A stretch of DNA of 24,714 nucleotides from Bryobacteraceae bacterium (GTDB taxonomy: Bacteria; Acidobacteriota; Terriglobia; Bryobacterales; Bryobacteraceae): positions 1-24,714 of the forward strand of contig JASHQT010000007.1 in the NCBI GenBank assembly GCA_030039005.1, in the 5' to 3' direction. This document shows positions 7,581 through 14,055 of the stretch, piece after piece. A program made the position numbers and the translations under genes. The notes beneath the pieces were generated by a model. It was not told the origin of the DNA. It did no database searches and worked only from the letters and a program-made list of their open reading frames with translations. The stretch's first letter is position 1; every line of letters starts with the position of its first letter.

Positions 7581-7588
7581 AAGCACGG

Positions 7589-7615
7589 AAAAGGGGAGCG
7601 GTAATGCCGCTCCCC
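7589..7615 (-). terminator. Rho-independent terminator just upstream of the tRNA
   Basis: Nine-pair stem GGGGAGCGG/CCGCTCCCC with a five-base loop, followed on the minus strand by TTTT (7592-7589). It would end transcripts of the gene at 7771-8724. It lies only eight bases before the tRNA 5' end, so the tRNA needs a promoter of its own (none is clear), read-through of this hairpin, or processing from it. The rest of 7616-7770 holds only the G-rich repeat described separately. Confidence 0.7.
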
Positions 7616-7730
7616 GTCGCGTTCGTGGTGGTCCTCGAATTTACAACATTCCGAATCTGCTCCTGTCCTCTATCTCTAACAGGATAAATGGTTTGCTCCA
7701 CATTTCACATAAGGGACAATTGGGTTATCG

Positions 7731-7766
7731 ATGGGGGGAAGATAGGGGGAGAATAGGGGGAAGATG
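7731..7766. repeat. G-rich short tandem repeat (about 11-bp unit)
   Basis: Three imperfect units of type AT(A/G)GGGGGA(A/G)(G/A) follow each other on the plus strand, giving runs of six, five and five Gs, then a final GATGG. On the minus strand it is a C-rich, G-poor stretch right after the stop of the 317-residue gene. It could form a G-quadruplex on one strand or serve as a Rho-type loading region on the other; both are inference. Confidence 0.6.
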
Positions 7767-7770
7767 GACG

Positions 7771-8724
7771 CTACTGCCACTTGGGAGGCCTAGGTTCCGC
7801 ACGATATTCTAGTGGCCTTGTCTTGCTGGTCAAGATCGCTCGGAATGCCCGATCCGCCTTAGACCCATCGGGGATCGGACGCTTATCTCTTGCTCCTTTT
7901 ATCCAGCGCTTCCATTCCCGGTATCGTTGTCGAGCTGCCCAACATATGTCGAGGATTGCGATTTTCTCAGGGAAGGAGTTGAGATAGGCGGCAACGATTT
8001 CCTGGCGCTCTCCGGTCTTCGAGGACTGCGTGGGTCCCCGAGGCTCGCTTTGGTCAATCGATTGTGAGGAATCATTACGTATTGATTCTGCTAACGGCCT
8101 GGCATCTTGCGGGACGAGTTTTATTGTTGGGCCATAGTGCTTAAGCAATCCGCTGACCTCGAATCGAATCCGTTTCAAGGGGACATCCTCGGGCTTGATG
8201 CCCTCCCGCTGCGCGATGAGGTTCCGCACTAGCGCTTCAGATATTTCTTTTGGCGGTTGAGCATAGAGCTTCTTGATAGCTTCGATCGCTTCCAGTTCTT
8301 GGTGCAATGGAGTCCAATTGCGAGGATCGGACTGCTCGCGCTCCTCATTCTCGGCTACGCGTTCCTTTTCTAGAGCGCGACTTTCCAAGATGTTGCAGAA
8401 ATCAGCAGAACGTTGACGGAGGCTGTATATCGAACATGAAATCACTGCCCCTGTTTCAACGTCTGTGATTTCGTCGTAAACAAAACCTGGTTCGGCTCGC
8501 ATGGCATCAAGCCAAACCTCAAGAGAATCCCGACTTCGGTCTAGCTGTGTTCCGCCTCTTCTAGCCAACGGTTCATATTGCGCCGCCAAGGTTGAGAACT
8601 CACCGCGTATCAACTCCCAATGCCGATCGTCGTATCTCGTCCAGTGCGCATACAGGACCCCGCTGGGATCGTTAAGAACGCGAAACTGAGCGGCCAGATC
8701 CTTCCAGAAGTCGGATTCGAGCAT
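7771..8724 (-). CDS. Passenger protein of unknown function, 317 residues
   Basis: A soluble, charged, mostly helical protein. The N-terminal third has aromatic clusters such as WTRYDDRHWELIRGEF and LEVWLDAMRAEPGFVYDE. Residues ~105-145 (SRALEKERVAENEEREQ) may form a coiled coil. The C-terminal part, with AILDICWAARQRYREWKRWIKG, is strongly basic and could bind nucleic acid. No catalytic motif, signal peptide or membrane segment is seen and I do not recognise the family. The ATG at 8724 follows immediately on a nine-pair hairpin whose 3' arm holds the best ribosome binding sequence (AAGAGG), suggesting translation control. It ends at TAG; if the element's suppressor tRNA reads that codon, the frame continues 21 codons to a TGA. 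Confidence 0.7.
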   Translation of the reverse strand: MLESDFWKDLAAQFRVLNDPSGVLYAHWTRYDDRHWELIRGEFSTLAAQYEPLARRGGTQLDRSRDSLEVWLDAMRAEPGFVYDEITDVETGAVISCSIYSLRQRSADFCNILESRALEKERVAENEEREQSDPRNWTPLHQELEAIEAIKKLYAQPPKEISEALVRNLIAQREGIKPEDVPLKRIRFEVSGLLKHYGPTIKLVPQDARPLAESIRNDSSQSIDQSEPRGPTQSSKTGERQEIVAAYLNSFPEKIAILDICWAARQRYREWKRWIKGARDKRPIPDGSKADRAFRAILTSKTRPLEYRAEPRPPKWQ

Positions 8725-8754
8725 GAGCCTCTTGCACGGCGCGCGAAGAGGCTC
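8725..8754 (-). promoter_or_regulatory. Hairpin sequestering the ribosome binding site of the 317-residue gene
   Basis: Perfect nine-pair inverted repeat GAGCCTCTT/AAGAGGCTC with a 12-base loop, ending directly at the ATG (8724). The only Shine-Dalgarno-like sequence, AAGAGG, lies in the 3' arm. The loop and adjacent arm bases (8737-8747, CGGCGCGCGAA on the plus strand) are complementary to 8798-8808 in the hairpin farther upstream, so alternative folds exist. Confidence 0.6.
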
Positions 8755-8790
8755 TACGATGGTGGATGTCTCACGTCCGTTATCGAAAGG

Positions 8791-8815
8791 CCCGGTGTTC
8801 GCGCGCCGGGTTTTT
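8791..8815 (+). terminator. Terminator-like hairpin in the leader of the 317-residue gene
   Basis: On the plus strand CCCGGTG and CGCCGGG (8791-8797, 8804-8810) pair over seven bases (one G-T) around TTCGCG and are followed by TTTTTCATTTT. It is a better terminator in plus direction, although no plus-strand gene is recognised there. On the minus strand the same stem is followed by CCTTTCG and stands between the nuclease-like gene (stop at 8846) and the next gene, where it may act as an attenuator. Confidence 0.55.
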
Positions 8816-8845
8816 CATTTTGTAAGGGACTATTCTACCCGGATA

Positions 8846-9235
8846 CTAAGCTTCCTCGTGGAATGTGTGCAGCGTCTCACCATCGAAGGCGGCGGCCATC
8901 CAGGCAACGGTGATATCTTTCACCGCCTGCTTCAGCCGTTTCGCTTCGGGACCGCTGATTCCCGCCTTGCCGCCCTTTAGCTGTATGAGCCGAATCTCTA
9001 GCCCATCAGCGTTATGACGCTGAAGCCGAAATGCTATCGCATCAATTATGCCCGTACGTGGAGATCCCGTTTTGCCCTCGAAGAAAACGACGCGCCAGCC
9101 GTTATCCTCACAGTGAGCTTTCAGGGCAGCTTTGCTGGCAGCTTCCGAGGCACGGGCCTTTATAAAGGCTTGCCTAGCCCGTATCGTTTTCCATGCTTTT
9201 CTGCGGCTGCTCTTTGATCGCGCATGGACCGCATT
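8846..9235 (-). CDS. Restriction-nuclease-fold-like passenger gene, start missing or frameshifted
   Basis: The minus-strand frame is open from 9244 to TAG 8848-8846 (about 130 codons) but has no ATG, GTG or TTG in its first half. The translation is clearly protein-like: a basic helical N-terminus (RRKAWKTIRARQAFIKAR), then DNGWRVVFFEGKTGSPRTGIIDAIAFRL, then LEIRLIQLKGGKAGISG, ending AAFDGETLHTFHEEA. The spacing Glu...G-I-I-D...Q-L-K resembles the PD-(D/E)xK nuclease core (acidic, Asp, Gln/Glu-x-Lys). I recall similar uncharacterised proteins with IID and QLKGG blocks in many genomes. ATG 9234 is one frame off: M-R-S-M-R joins the good frame if one base was lost near 9220. So this is either a damaged gene, an error in the sequence, or a gene with a non-standard start. 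Confidence 0.6.
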   Translation of the reverse strand, partial: NAVHARSKSSRRKAWKTIRARQAFIKARASEAASKAALKAHCEDNGWRVVFFEGKTGSPRTGIIDAIAFRLQRHNADGLEIRLIQLKGGKAGISGPEAKRLKQAVKDITVAWMAAAFDGETLHTFHEEA

Positions 9236-9257
9236 GTATCGGGTTTATAGACTACTT

Positions 9258-9545
9258 TTATTCGACTTGCTTCTTTGGCCTTCCGCCGCCGTGAATCTTG
9301 CGTTTGGCTGCGAGCTTACGGAAGTAGTCAGGGCCACGCTCCGCAATCTTACGTCCGCCGAGCTTCCCGAGCGTCACAGCGGGAGTTTCGGTTAACAGAT
9401 GATCGGCGAGCTTTAGCGCCGTGCTGAGCAGTTCCAAGGCACGCTTGGAGCGGTTCTCGGGAAGTTCCGTGGTTTCCAAAAGCAGGTGCGCTTCGTCGAT
9501 CATGTTACGGAGCGCGCGGAGGTCGGTGCGATTCTTTCTCGCCAT
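9258..9545 (-). CDS. Small basic passenger protein with AT-hook-like tail
   Basis: A 95-residue protein from ATG 9545 (the frame is open to a GTG at 9599, next to the right inverted repeat, but ATG with GGA five bases upstream is preferred). The first half is helical (RALRNMIDEAHLLLETTELPE and RALELLSTALKLADHLL). The second half is basic and glycine-rich: LGKLGGRKIAERGPDYFRKLAAKRK and then GGGRPKKQVE. The GGRKIAERGPDYF part is reminiscent of KGG-type motifs, and GGGRPKK of an AT hook, so DNA or RNA binding is plausible. It is the first gene of the element's minus-strand series and lies just before the nuclease-like gene; the two may form a functional pair. Function unknown. Confidence 0.65.
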   Translation of the reverse strand: MARKNRTDLRALRNMIDEAHLLLETTELPENRSKRALELLSTALKLADHLLTETPAVTLGKLGGRKIAERGPDYFRKLAAKRKIHGGGRPKKQVE

Positions 9546-9595
9546 CGATTCCAACGGTAGCACAGCGAGCGGACGCTGTTTAGTGAATTGGCGTT

Positions 9596-9618
9596 TCACG
9601 CACTATTAGGACACTACC
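9596..9618 (-). repeat. Right terminal inverted repeat (23 bp)
   Basis: Reverse complement of 4635-4657 without mismatch. It is the outer boundary of the transposon next to the secreted-protein gene at 9659. Confidence 0.95.
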
Positions 9619-9626
9619 AGATTCTT
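9619..9626. repeat. Right copy of 8-bp target-site duplication
   Basis: AGATTCTT directly after the right inverted repeat, identical to 4627-4634. Removing the element together with one copy restores an open epimerase frame. Confidence 0.93.
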
Positions 9627-9658
9627 TCGAAAGGCGAGTGAGAGACAATATAGGGAAG

Positions 9659-10738
9659 ATGCGATTTTTGCTGGTCCTAGTGACGGCCGGCATTCTTGCC
9701 GCGGCAACGGCCGAAATGAACATGACCGTCGCGCAATTGGTCATGTTCATTCGCTCCTCCGTTGAGCTCCATCAGCCCGACGCGAAGGTGGCCGAGTATT
9801 TGCGGAAGGTGAAGCTCACCGATAAGCTCGATGACCGGACCATCGAGGATTTGCAGAGCTTGGGCGCCGGCGCAAGAACGATCGCTGCGTTGCGCGAGCT
9901 GGCCGAAGCATCCGCCGGGCTAGCGCCCGCTGCTCCGCCTCCGCCCAAGCCCGTCTACGTTCCGCCTCCGCCGCCCGATCCCGCCGACCAGGCCAAGATT
10001 ATCGAGCAGGCGCGCCAATACGCGTTGAACTACACCAAGCAATTACCCAATTTCATTTGCGTTCAAGTGACGCGCCGCGACGTCGACCCCACCGGCACGG
10101 GCAACAACTGGTATCATTCCGACACCATTACCGCGCGTCTCAGTTACAACGGAACCGAGAATTACGAAGTGATTCTCCACAACGACCAGCCGGTAGCCAA
10201 TGCCAGCATGCGGCAGTTTGGCGGCACCACGTCAGAGGGCGAATTCGGCACCATGATGGACGATCTCTTCGCGCCCGGCACGCATGCCCAATTTTCCTGG
10301 GATCACTGGGCCACGCTGCGCCGCCGCAGGACGTACGTGTTCGCCTACGACGTCCAGCAGCAGTTTTCGAGATATCACGTCGAGGCCGACGACGTGCAAT
10401 CCATCGTGCCGGCGTATCGCGGCCTGGTTTACATCGACGAGGACACCAAGATGGTGGTGAAGATCGTCATGACGCCCTACGATATGCCGGCCGCGTTCCC
10501 GATCCACGACATCACGTCGTCGCTCGATTACGATTTCGAGACCATTGGCGATCAACAGTACATGCTGCCGCTGAAATCCGAGCTGATCTCGAAGCGCGAC
10601 AAACAGATGACGAGAAACGATATCGAATTCCGGGTGTACAAGAAGTTCGGAACCGAATCGACCATCAAGTTCGAGACGCCCGACGCTCTTCCGGAAGATC
10701 AGACAAAAGAAGATCCGACAAAAGAGACTCAAAAGTAG
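9659..10738 (+). CDS. Secreted protein with proline-rich linker, unknown function
   Basis: A 359-residue protein with a clear signal peptide (MRFLLVLVTAGILAAATA, cleavage near residue 18). It has a helical ~70-residue domain (LVMFIRSSVELH to AALRELAEA), a proline-rich linker (PPPPPKPVYVPPPPP), and a C-terminal beta-rich domain of about 230 residues starting NFICVQVTRRDVDP. I know similar architecture from acidobacterial exported proteins but no function. The tail is a charged repeat (DQTKEDPTKETQK). GTG 9638 is an alternative start: before the transposon insertion it overlapped the epimerase stop (GTGA), so the two genes were probably co-transcribed. Now the right transposon end lies 40 bases upstream and no clear new promoter is visible. 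The 3' end overlaps the convergent glycosyltransferase gene by 74 bases. Confidence 0.8.
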   Translation: MRFLLVLVTAGILAAATAEMNMTVAQLVMFIRSSVELHQPDAKVAEYLRKVKLTDKLDDRTIEDLQSLGAGARTIAALRELAEASAGLAPAAPPPPKPVYVPPPPPDPADQAKIIEQARQYALNYTKQLPNFICVQVTRRDVDPTGTGNNWYHSDTITARLSYNGTENYEVILHNDQPVANASMRQFGGTTSEGEFGTMMDDLFAPGTHAQFSWDHWATLRRRRTYVFAYDVQQQFSRYHVEADDVQSIVPAYRGLVYIDEDTKMVVKIVMTPYDMPAAFPIHDITSSLDYDFETIGDQQYMLPLKSELISKRDKQMTRNDIEFRVYKKFGTESTIKFETPDALPEDQTKEDPTKETQK

Positions 10739-11894
10739 CGATGGCCTGATCGATGGTGGGGTTGTCGGGCCGCAAGATCCCGACCTTACCGTCGCCGGTC
10801 GGTCGCCAGCGCTGGAACATGCGCTCGGAAACCGCGCCCGCGAAAATGCTAATCATCGGAATGCCGCACGCCGCGGCAACGTGACCGCCGGCCGAATCGT
10901 AACCGACAAATAATTTGCTGCGCCGGATGTGCGCGGCGAATCCGGCGAATGATCCGTCCCACATCACGATGCCCTCGCCCACGGCTGCGGCCACCGCTCG
11001 CTCCACGCGTTCGGCTTCTTCGCCGCCCGCGCCTTTATCGATCAGAACCGGGCGTGGTAATCGGCGCAGGACCCCGGCTTCGAATGCATCGGAGACGCGT
11101 TTGGCGGCATTTTCCCCCACGCCGAAGCTCACCGTCGCCGCGAATTCGGCCACTTCGAGATCAGTAGAAATGTAGGGCCGAGCCTCGGCGATTCCGAACG
11201 TTTCCGCGGCCCAGCGGCGCGCGAGCAAGGAGAGTGGCGCTTCGCCATCGGCCCCGTACGAGCGGCTCTCGAAAAAGTAATAGTCCTCTTCGGAACAAAC
11301 GGGCAGCAGGCCGAGCTGAGTGAGCCGCGAGTCCGGATCGATGACGATGCTGTCGGGCACAGAGAGAGCCTCGCGCATGTGCGGCCAAATGGAAAGCCGC
11401 TCCTCGAGCGTTCCACCGCGCCCGTAGGCGACTGGCAGATGGCGCAGGCGGGCATCGGCGGCGAACAGCTCCCAGCTCTTCATCGGGCCCGCGAACCAGA
11501 TGGTCGCTTGCGGGAAGCGCTGTTTGGCCGCATCCAGGATCACGCTGGTGACCGCGACGTCCGCGCCCAACGTCACCCGCGAAAGAACAAAAACGTTCTG
11601 GATTGAATTAGGATCGCGATCGAAGACCCGCGGCCGGCGCACACGGCCGTAGCGGGCCGCCAGGTGCGTCGCATGCAGTCCCGTGTGACGTGCGATCACG
11701 TCGCAAAACAGCTCGGCATAAACGGGACATAAACGCGGCTCGAACAGATCCGCCAGCCGCTCCACCACCACGCGAAACAGTTCGCGATCGCCGCCATATG
11801 CGAGCAGATCGTCCAGCACGTGCGCGGGCCAAGGATGCTCGTCTAAGCAGCATTCGAGCAACTGCTGCGCCAGTGCCTCACAAGTATTTGCCAA
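10665..11894 (-). CDS. GT9-like (heptosyltransferase-type) glycosyltransferase
   Basis: A 409-residue protein. The C-terminal half has the nucleotide-sugar-binding layout of family 9 glycosyltransferases: VSFGVGENAAKRV, then LIDKGAGGEEAERV, then IVMWDGSFAGFAAHIRRSKLFVGYDSAGGHVAAACGIPMISIFAG, in which the D-S-A-x-x-H-x-A-A-x-x-G loop corresponds to the usual acceptor/donor motif. The N-terminal domain contains NVFVLSRVTLGADVAVTSVILDAAKQRFP, as expected for the first Rossmann-like half. It probably adds a sugar to a lipid or surface glycan. The long upstream extension to 12044 lies wholly in mtnP and is rejected. TTG 11894, inside the last codons of mtnP, has GGAG seven bases upstream and is the likely start, giving a 17-base overlap. 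It is the last gene of the operon. Confidence 0.75.
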   Translation of the reverse strand: MANTCEALAQQLLECCLDEHPWPAHVLDDLLAYGGDRELFRVVVERLADLFEPRLCPVYAELFCDVIARHTGLHATHLAARYGRVRRPRVFDRDPNSIQNVFVLSRVTLGADVAVTSVILDAAKQRFPQATIWFAGPMKSWELFAADARLRHLPVAYGRGGTLEERLSIWPHMREALSVPDSIVIDPDSRLTQLGLLPVCSEEDYYFFESRSYGADGEAPLSLLARRWAAETFGIAEARPYISTDLEVAEFAATVSFGVGENAAKRVSDAFEAGVLRRLPRPVLIDKGAGGEEAERVERAVAAAVGEGIVMWDGSFAGFAAHIRRSKLFVGYDSAGGHVAAACGIPMISIFAGAVSERMFQRWRPTGDGKVGILRPDNPTIDQAIATFESLLSDLLLSDLPEERRASRT

Positions 11895-12738
11895 CCAGCA
11901 GCTCCAGCTTCCGGCGCGTCGCCTCGGGAACGGCCTTGGGATCGGTGAGCAGCGCGTGCGCGAGCGCCGAGCCGCATTGGCACTCGCGCGTTGCGGGCAT
12001 CCCCGCCACCGCCGCCGCCACCACCTTGCAGGCATTGTCGGCATTGTGTTTCAGGTTGTCCAGTATGTTGGTCACCGTCACGGCATCGTGCTCTTCATGC
12101 CAGCAATCGTAATCGGTCACCATCGCGATGGTGACGTAACAAATCTCGGCCTCACGCGCGAGCTTCGCCTCCTGCAAATTGGTCATGCCGATCACGTCCA
12201 TGCCCCAACTGCGGTACACGTTCGACTCCGCCTTGGTCGAGAACGCCGGACCCTCCATGCACAGGTACGTTCCGCCGCGCGCCACGTCCACGCCATTTTC
12301 GAGGCACGCCTGATGGACAATTCTGGAAAGCTGCGGGCAAACCGGATCGGCGAAGCTGATGTGGGCCACGAGGCCCTCGCCGAAAAATGTGGACACGCGC
12401 CCGCGCGTGCGATCGAAAAATTGATCCGGAATGACGAACTTCAACGGCGCGTGCTCCTGCTTCAGCGAACCCACCGCGCTCAGTGACAAGATACGTTCCA
12501 CACCCAGCACCTTGAAGCCGTAAATGTTGGCCCGAAAATTCAGCTCGGAGGGCGAATAGCGATGGCCGCGGCCATGCCGCGCGAGAAACGCGACCTCCTT
12601 GCCCGCGAGCTGCCCGACCACGTAAGGGTCCGAAGGCATGCCCCACGGCGTTTCCACGACTCGCTCTTCCTGCGCGGTAAAGCCAGGCATCGAATACAGC
12701 CCGCTGCCGCCGATGATACCGATCGTTGGTTTGGTCAT
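11878..12738 (-). CDS. mtnP: S-methyl-5'-thioadenosine phosphorylase
   Basis: A 286-residue protein of normal MTA-phosphorylase length. Recognisable blocks are IGIIGGSGLYSM at the N-terminus, FLARHGRGHRYSPSELNFRANIYG (phosphate and ribose site), ILSLSAVGSL, GGTYLCMEGPAFSTKAES and GMTNLQEAKLAREAEICYVTIAMVTDYDCW. This enzyme splits methylthioadenosine with phosphate into adenine and methylthioribose-1-phosphate, the first step of methionine salvage. The specificity for MTA rather than other purine nucleosides is inferred from the M-T-N-x-x-E-A-x-L-A-R-E block. It starts three bases after the stop of the MeaB-epimerase gene, with a poor ribosome binding site, so it is probably translated from the shared transcript. 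Confidence 0.93.
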   Translation of the reverse strand: MTKPTIGIIGGSGLYSMPGFTAQEERVVETPWGMPSDPYVVGQLAGKEVAFLARHGRGHRYSPSELNFRANIYGFKVLGVERILSLSAVGSLKQEHAPLKFVIPDQFFDRTRGRVSTFFGEGLVAHISFADPVCPQLSRIVHQACLENGVDVARGGTYLCMEGPAFSTKAESNVYRSWGMDVIGMTNLQEAKLAREAEICYVTIAMVTDYDCWHEEHDAVTVTNILDNLKHNADNACKVVAAAVAGMPATRECQCGSALAHALLTDPKAVPEATRRKLELLVGKYL

Positions 12739-12741
12739 TAA

Positions 12742-14049
12742 TTATTGTTGGATCAACTCTAGCAGGACTCCGCCGGTGGATGAGGGATGGACAAACACAT
12801 ACAAGTGCCCGCCCGCACCCGCACGCGGCTCATTCAGCAATCGCGCGCCGTGCGCCTTCAGCCGCTCAGCCATCGCAGCCAGATCGGGCACCCGGATCGC
12901 GACGTGATGCAGACCCTCGCCGCGTTTTTCGATAAACTTGGCGATCACGGAGTCCGGTTCGCTCGCTTCCAGCAGCTCAATGCGCGAATGCCCCACGGGC
13001 AGCATCGCGACGTTTACCTTTTCCCACGGCACTGCCTCGCGTGGGCCGGCCGCGAAACCGGCCTGCTTTTCATAAAACGCGAGCGCGTTATCCAGCGACC
13101 GGACCGCGATGCCCAAATGATCAATCTCGAACGGACCCGCTCCCGCGCCGGCCATGAAAGATTCGATCAATGTATAAGGATCGCACTGGCGCGCCGCGAT
13201 TTGTTTTGCCGCGGACTGAAAATCAATGTTCGCAAATTGCCGCATCCACCGTTCGCGCAGCATCTCACGCAAGCGCAGGTTCCAATTCGCCACCGCGCGA
13301 TCCTGGCTCTGCCCGCGCGCCAGAAAAGAACGAACCGCGGCCAGCATTTCCGGGATTCCCTGGCCCTCGGTGGCTATCGTACGCACTACGGGCGGCGTCC
13401 ACCCATCAGGCCTCACCGAGAGACCTTGGAAAGCCAGAATCTCCCGCTCCAGCCGATCCGCGCTGGGCTGATCGGCTTTGTTGATCACGAAGACGTCGGC
13501 GATTTCCATGATCCCGGCCTTGATGGCCTGCACATCGTCGCCCATGCCCGGCACGAGCACCAGCGCGGTAACGTCGGCGAGCTTCGCGATCTCCACTTCG
13601 TCCTGGCCCACGCCCACGGTTTCAATCAGCACCACGTCCTTGCCCGCGGCATCCAGCAGCAGCGCCATGTCGGTGGTTGCCGCCGCGAGCCCGCCTAGTT
13701 GCCCGCGCGTGGCCATGGAGCGGATGAACACGTGCTCGTCGGCATGATGGCTGAGCATGCGGATGCGATCGCCCAAAATCGCGCCGCCGGAATACGGGCT
13801 GGTGGGATCGACCGCGATCACGCCCACGCGCTTGCCCTCGCGCCGCAGTTCCCCGATCAACCGATCGGTCAGCGTGCTTTTTCCCGCGCCGGGAGCGCCG
13901 GTGATGCCAATCAAAATCGCACGCCCCGTCCTCGGAAACAATTCTTTCAATAATGATTCCGCCAGCGGAGAGCGGTTTTCGATCGCGGTAGCGGCGCGGG
14001 CCAGCGCGCGGGTGTCGCCCGCGAGAATCTTACGCGCGAGTTCGGTCAT
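12742..14049 (-). CDS. MeaB GTPase fused to methylmalonyl-CoA epimerase
   Basis: A 435-residue two-domain protein in one uninterrupted frame. Residues 1-~300 are a MeaB/ArgK GTPase: P-loop GAPGAGKS (51-58), VDPTSPYSGGAILGDRIRM, ETVGVGQDE and NKAD (190-193). From ~307 a vicinal-oxygen-chelate domain follows: FEIDHLGIAVRSLDNALAFYE, RIELLEASE, GEGLHHVAIRV and GVLLELIQQ, with metal-ligand candidates His311, His381/382 and Glu431, as in methylmalonyl-CoA epimerase. MeaB protects and reloads the B12-dependent methylmalonyl-CoA mutase, while the epimerase makes its R-substrate, so the fusion joins two consecutive helpers of one pathway. No mutase gene is in the window. It lies six bases after the acyl-CoA dehydrogenase gene, consistent with degradation of odd-chain or branched substrates through propionyl-CoA. 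Confidence 0.93.
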   Translation of the reverse strand: MTELARKILAGDTRALARAATAIENRSPLAESLLKELFPRTGRAILIGITGAPGAGKSTLTDRLIGELRREGKRVGVIAVDPTSPYSGGAILGDRIRMLSHHADEHVFIRSMATRGQLGGLAAATTDMALLLDAAGKDVVLIETVGVGQDEVEIAKLADVTALVLVPGMGDDVQAIKAGIMEIADVFVINKADQPSADRLEREILAFQGLSVRPDGWTPPVVRTIATEGQGIPEMLAAVRSFLARGQSQDRAVANWNLRLREMLRERWMRQFANIDFQSAAKQIAARQCDPYTLIESFMAGAGAGPFEIDHLGIAVRSLDNALAFYEKQAGFAAGPREAVPWEKVNVAMLPVGHSRIELLEASEPDSVIAKFIEKRGEGLHHVAIRVPDLAAMAERLKAHGARLLNEPRAGAGGHLYVFVHPSSTGGVLLELIQQ

Positions 14050-14055
14050 TACTTG

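Larger units (their letters stand above)
4635..9618. mobile_element. IS1-type transposon with passenger genes and a suppressor-type tRNA (4984 bp)
   Basis: The unit is bounded by perfect 23-bp inverted repeats and flanked by identical 8-bp target duplications, so both ends are exact. It encodes one IS1-related transposase (6415-7389), a tRNA (7492-7580) and five other genes, all on the minus strand. An ordinary IS1-like element is about 0.8-1.3 kb, so roughly 3.5 kb is cargo; there is no second transposase, so this is a single-transposase cargo element and not a composite transposon. The intact ends, intact direct repeats and intact transposase frame suggest a recent and possibly active insertion. 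By eye, base composition is less GC-rich than the flanking genes. No antibiotic or metal resistance gene is recognised; the cargo functions are mostly unknown. Confidence 0.9.

Noticed and set aside
9014..9395. Plus-strand small open frames in the right part of the transposon
   Set aside because: They lie opposite the nuclease-like and basic-protein frames, which have coherent motifs; no ribosome binding sites seen.
4635..9618. Composite transposon made by two insertion sequences, or an integrative element using the tRNA as attachment site
   Set aside because: Only one transposase exists, no recombinase is present, the ends are simple 23-bp inverted repeats with target duplication, and the tRNA is internal with no repeated 3' end at a border.
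11895..12044. N-terminal extension of the glycosyltransferase frame into mtnP
   Set aside because: The extension is arginine/proline/serine-rich shadow translation; a TTG with a good ribosome binding site at 11894 explains the start.
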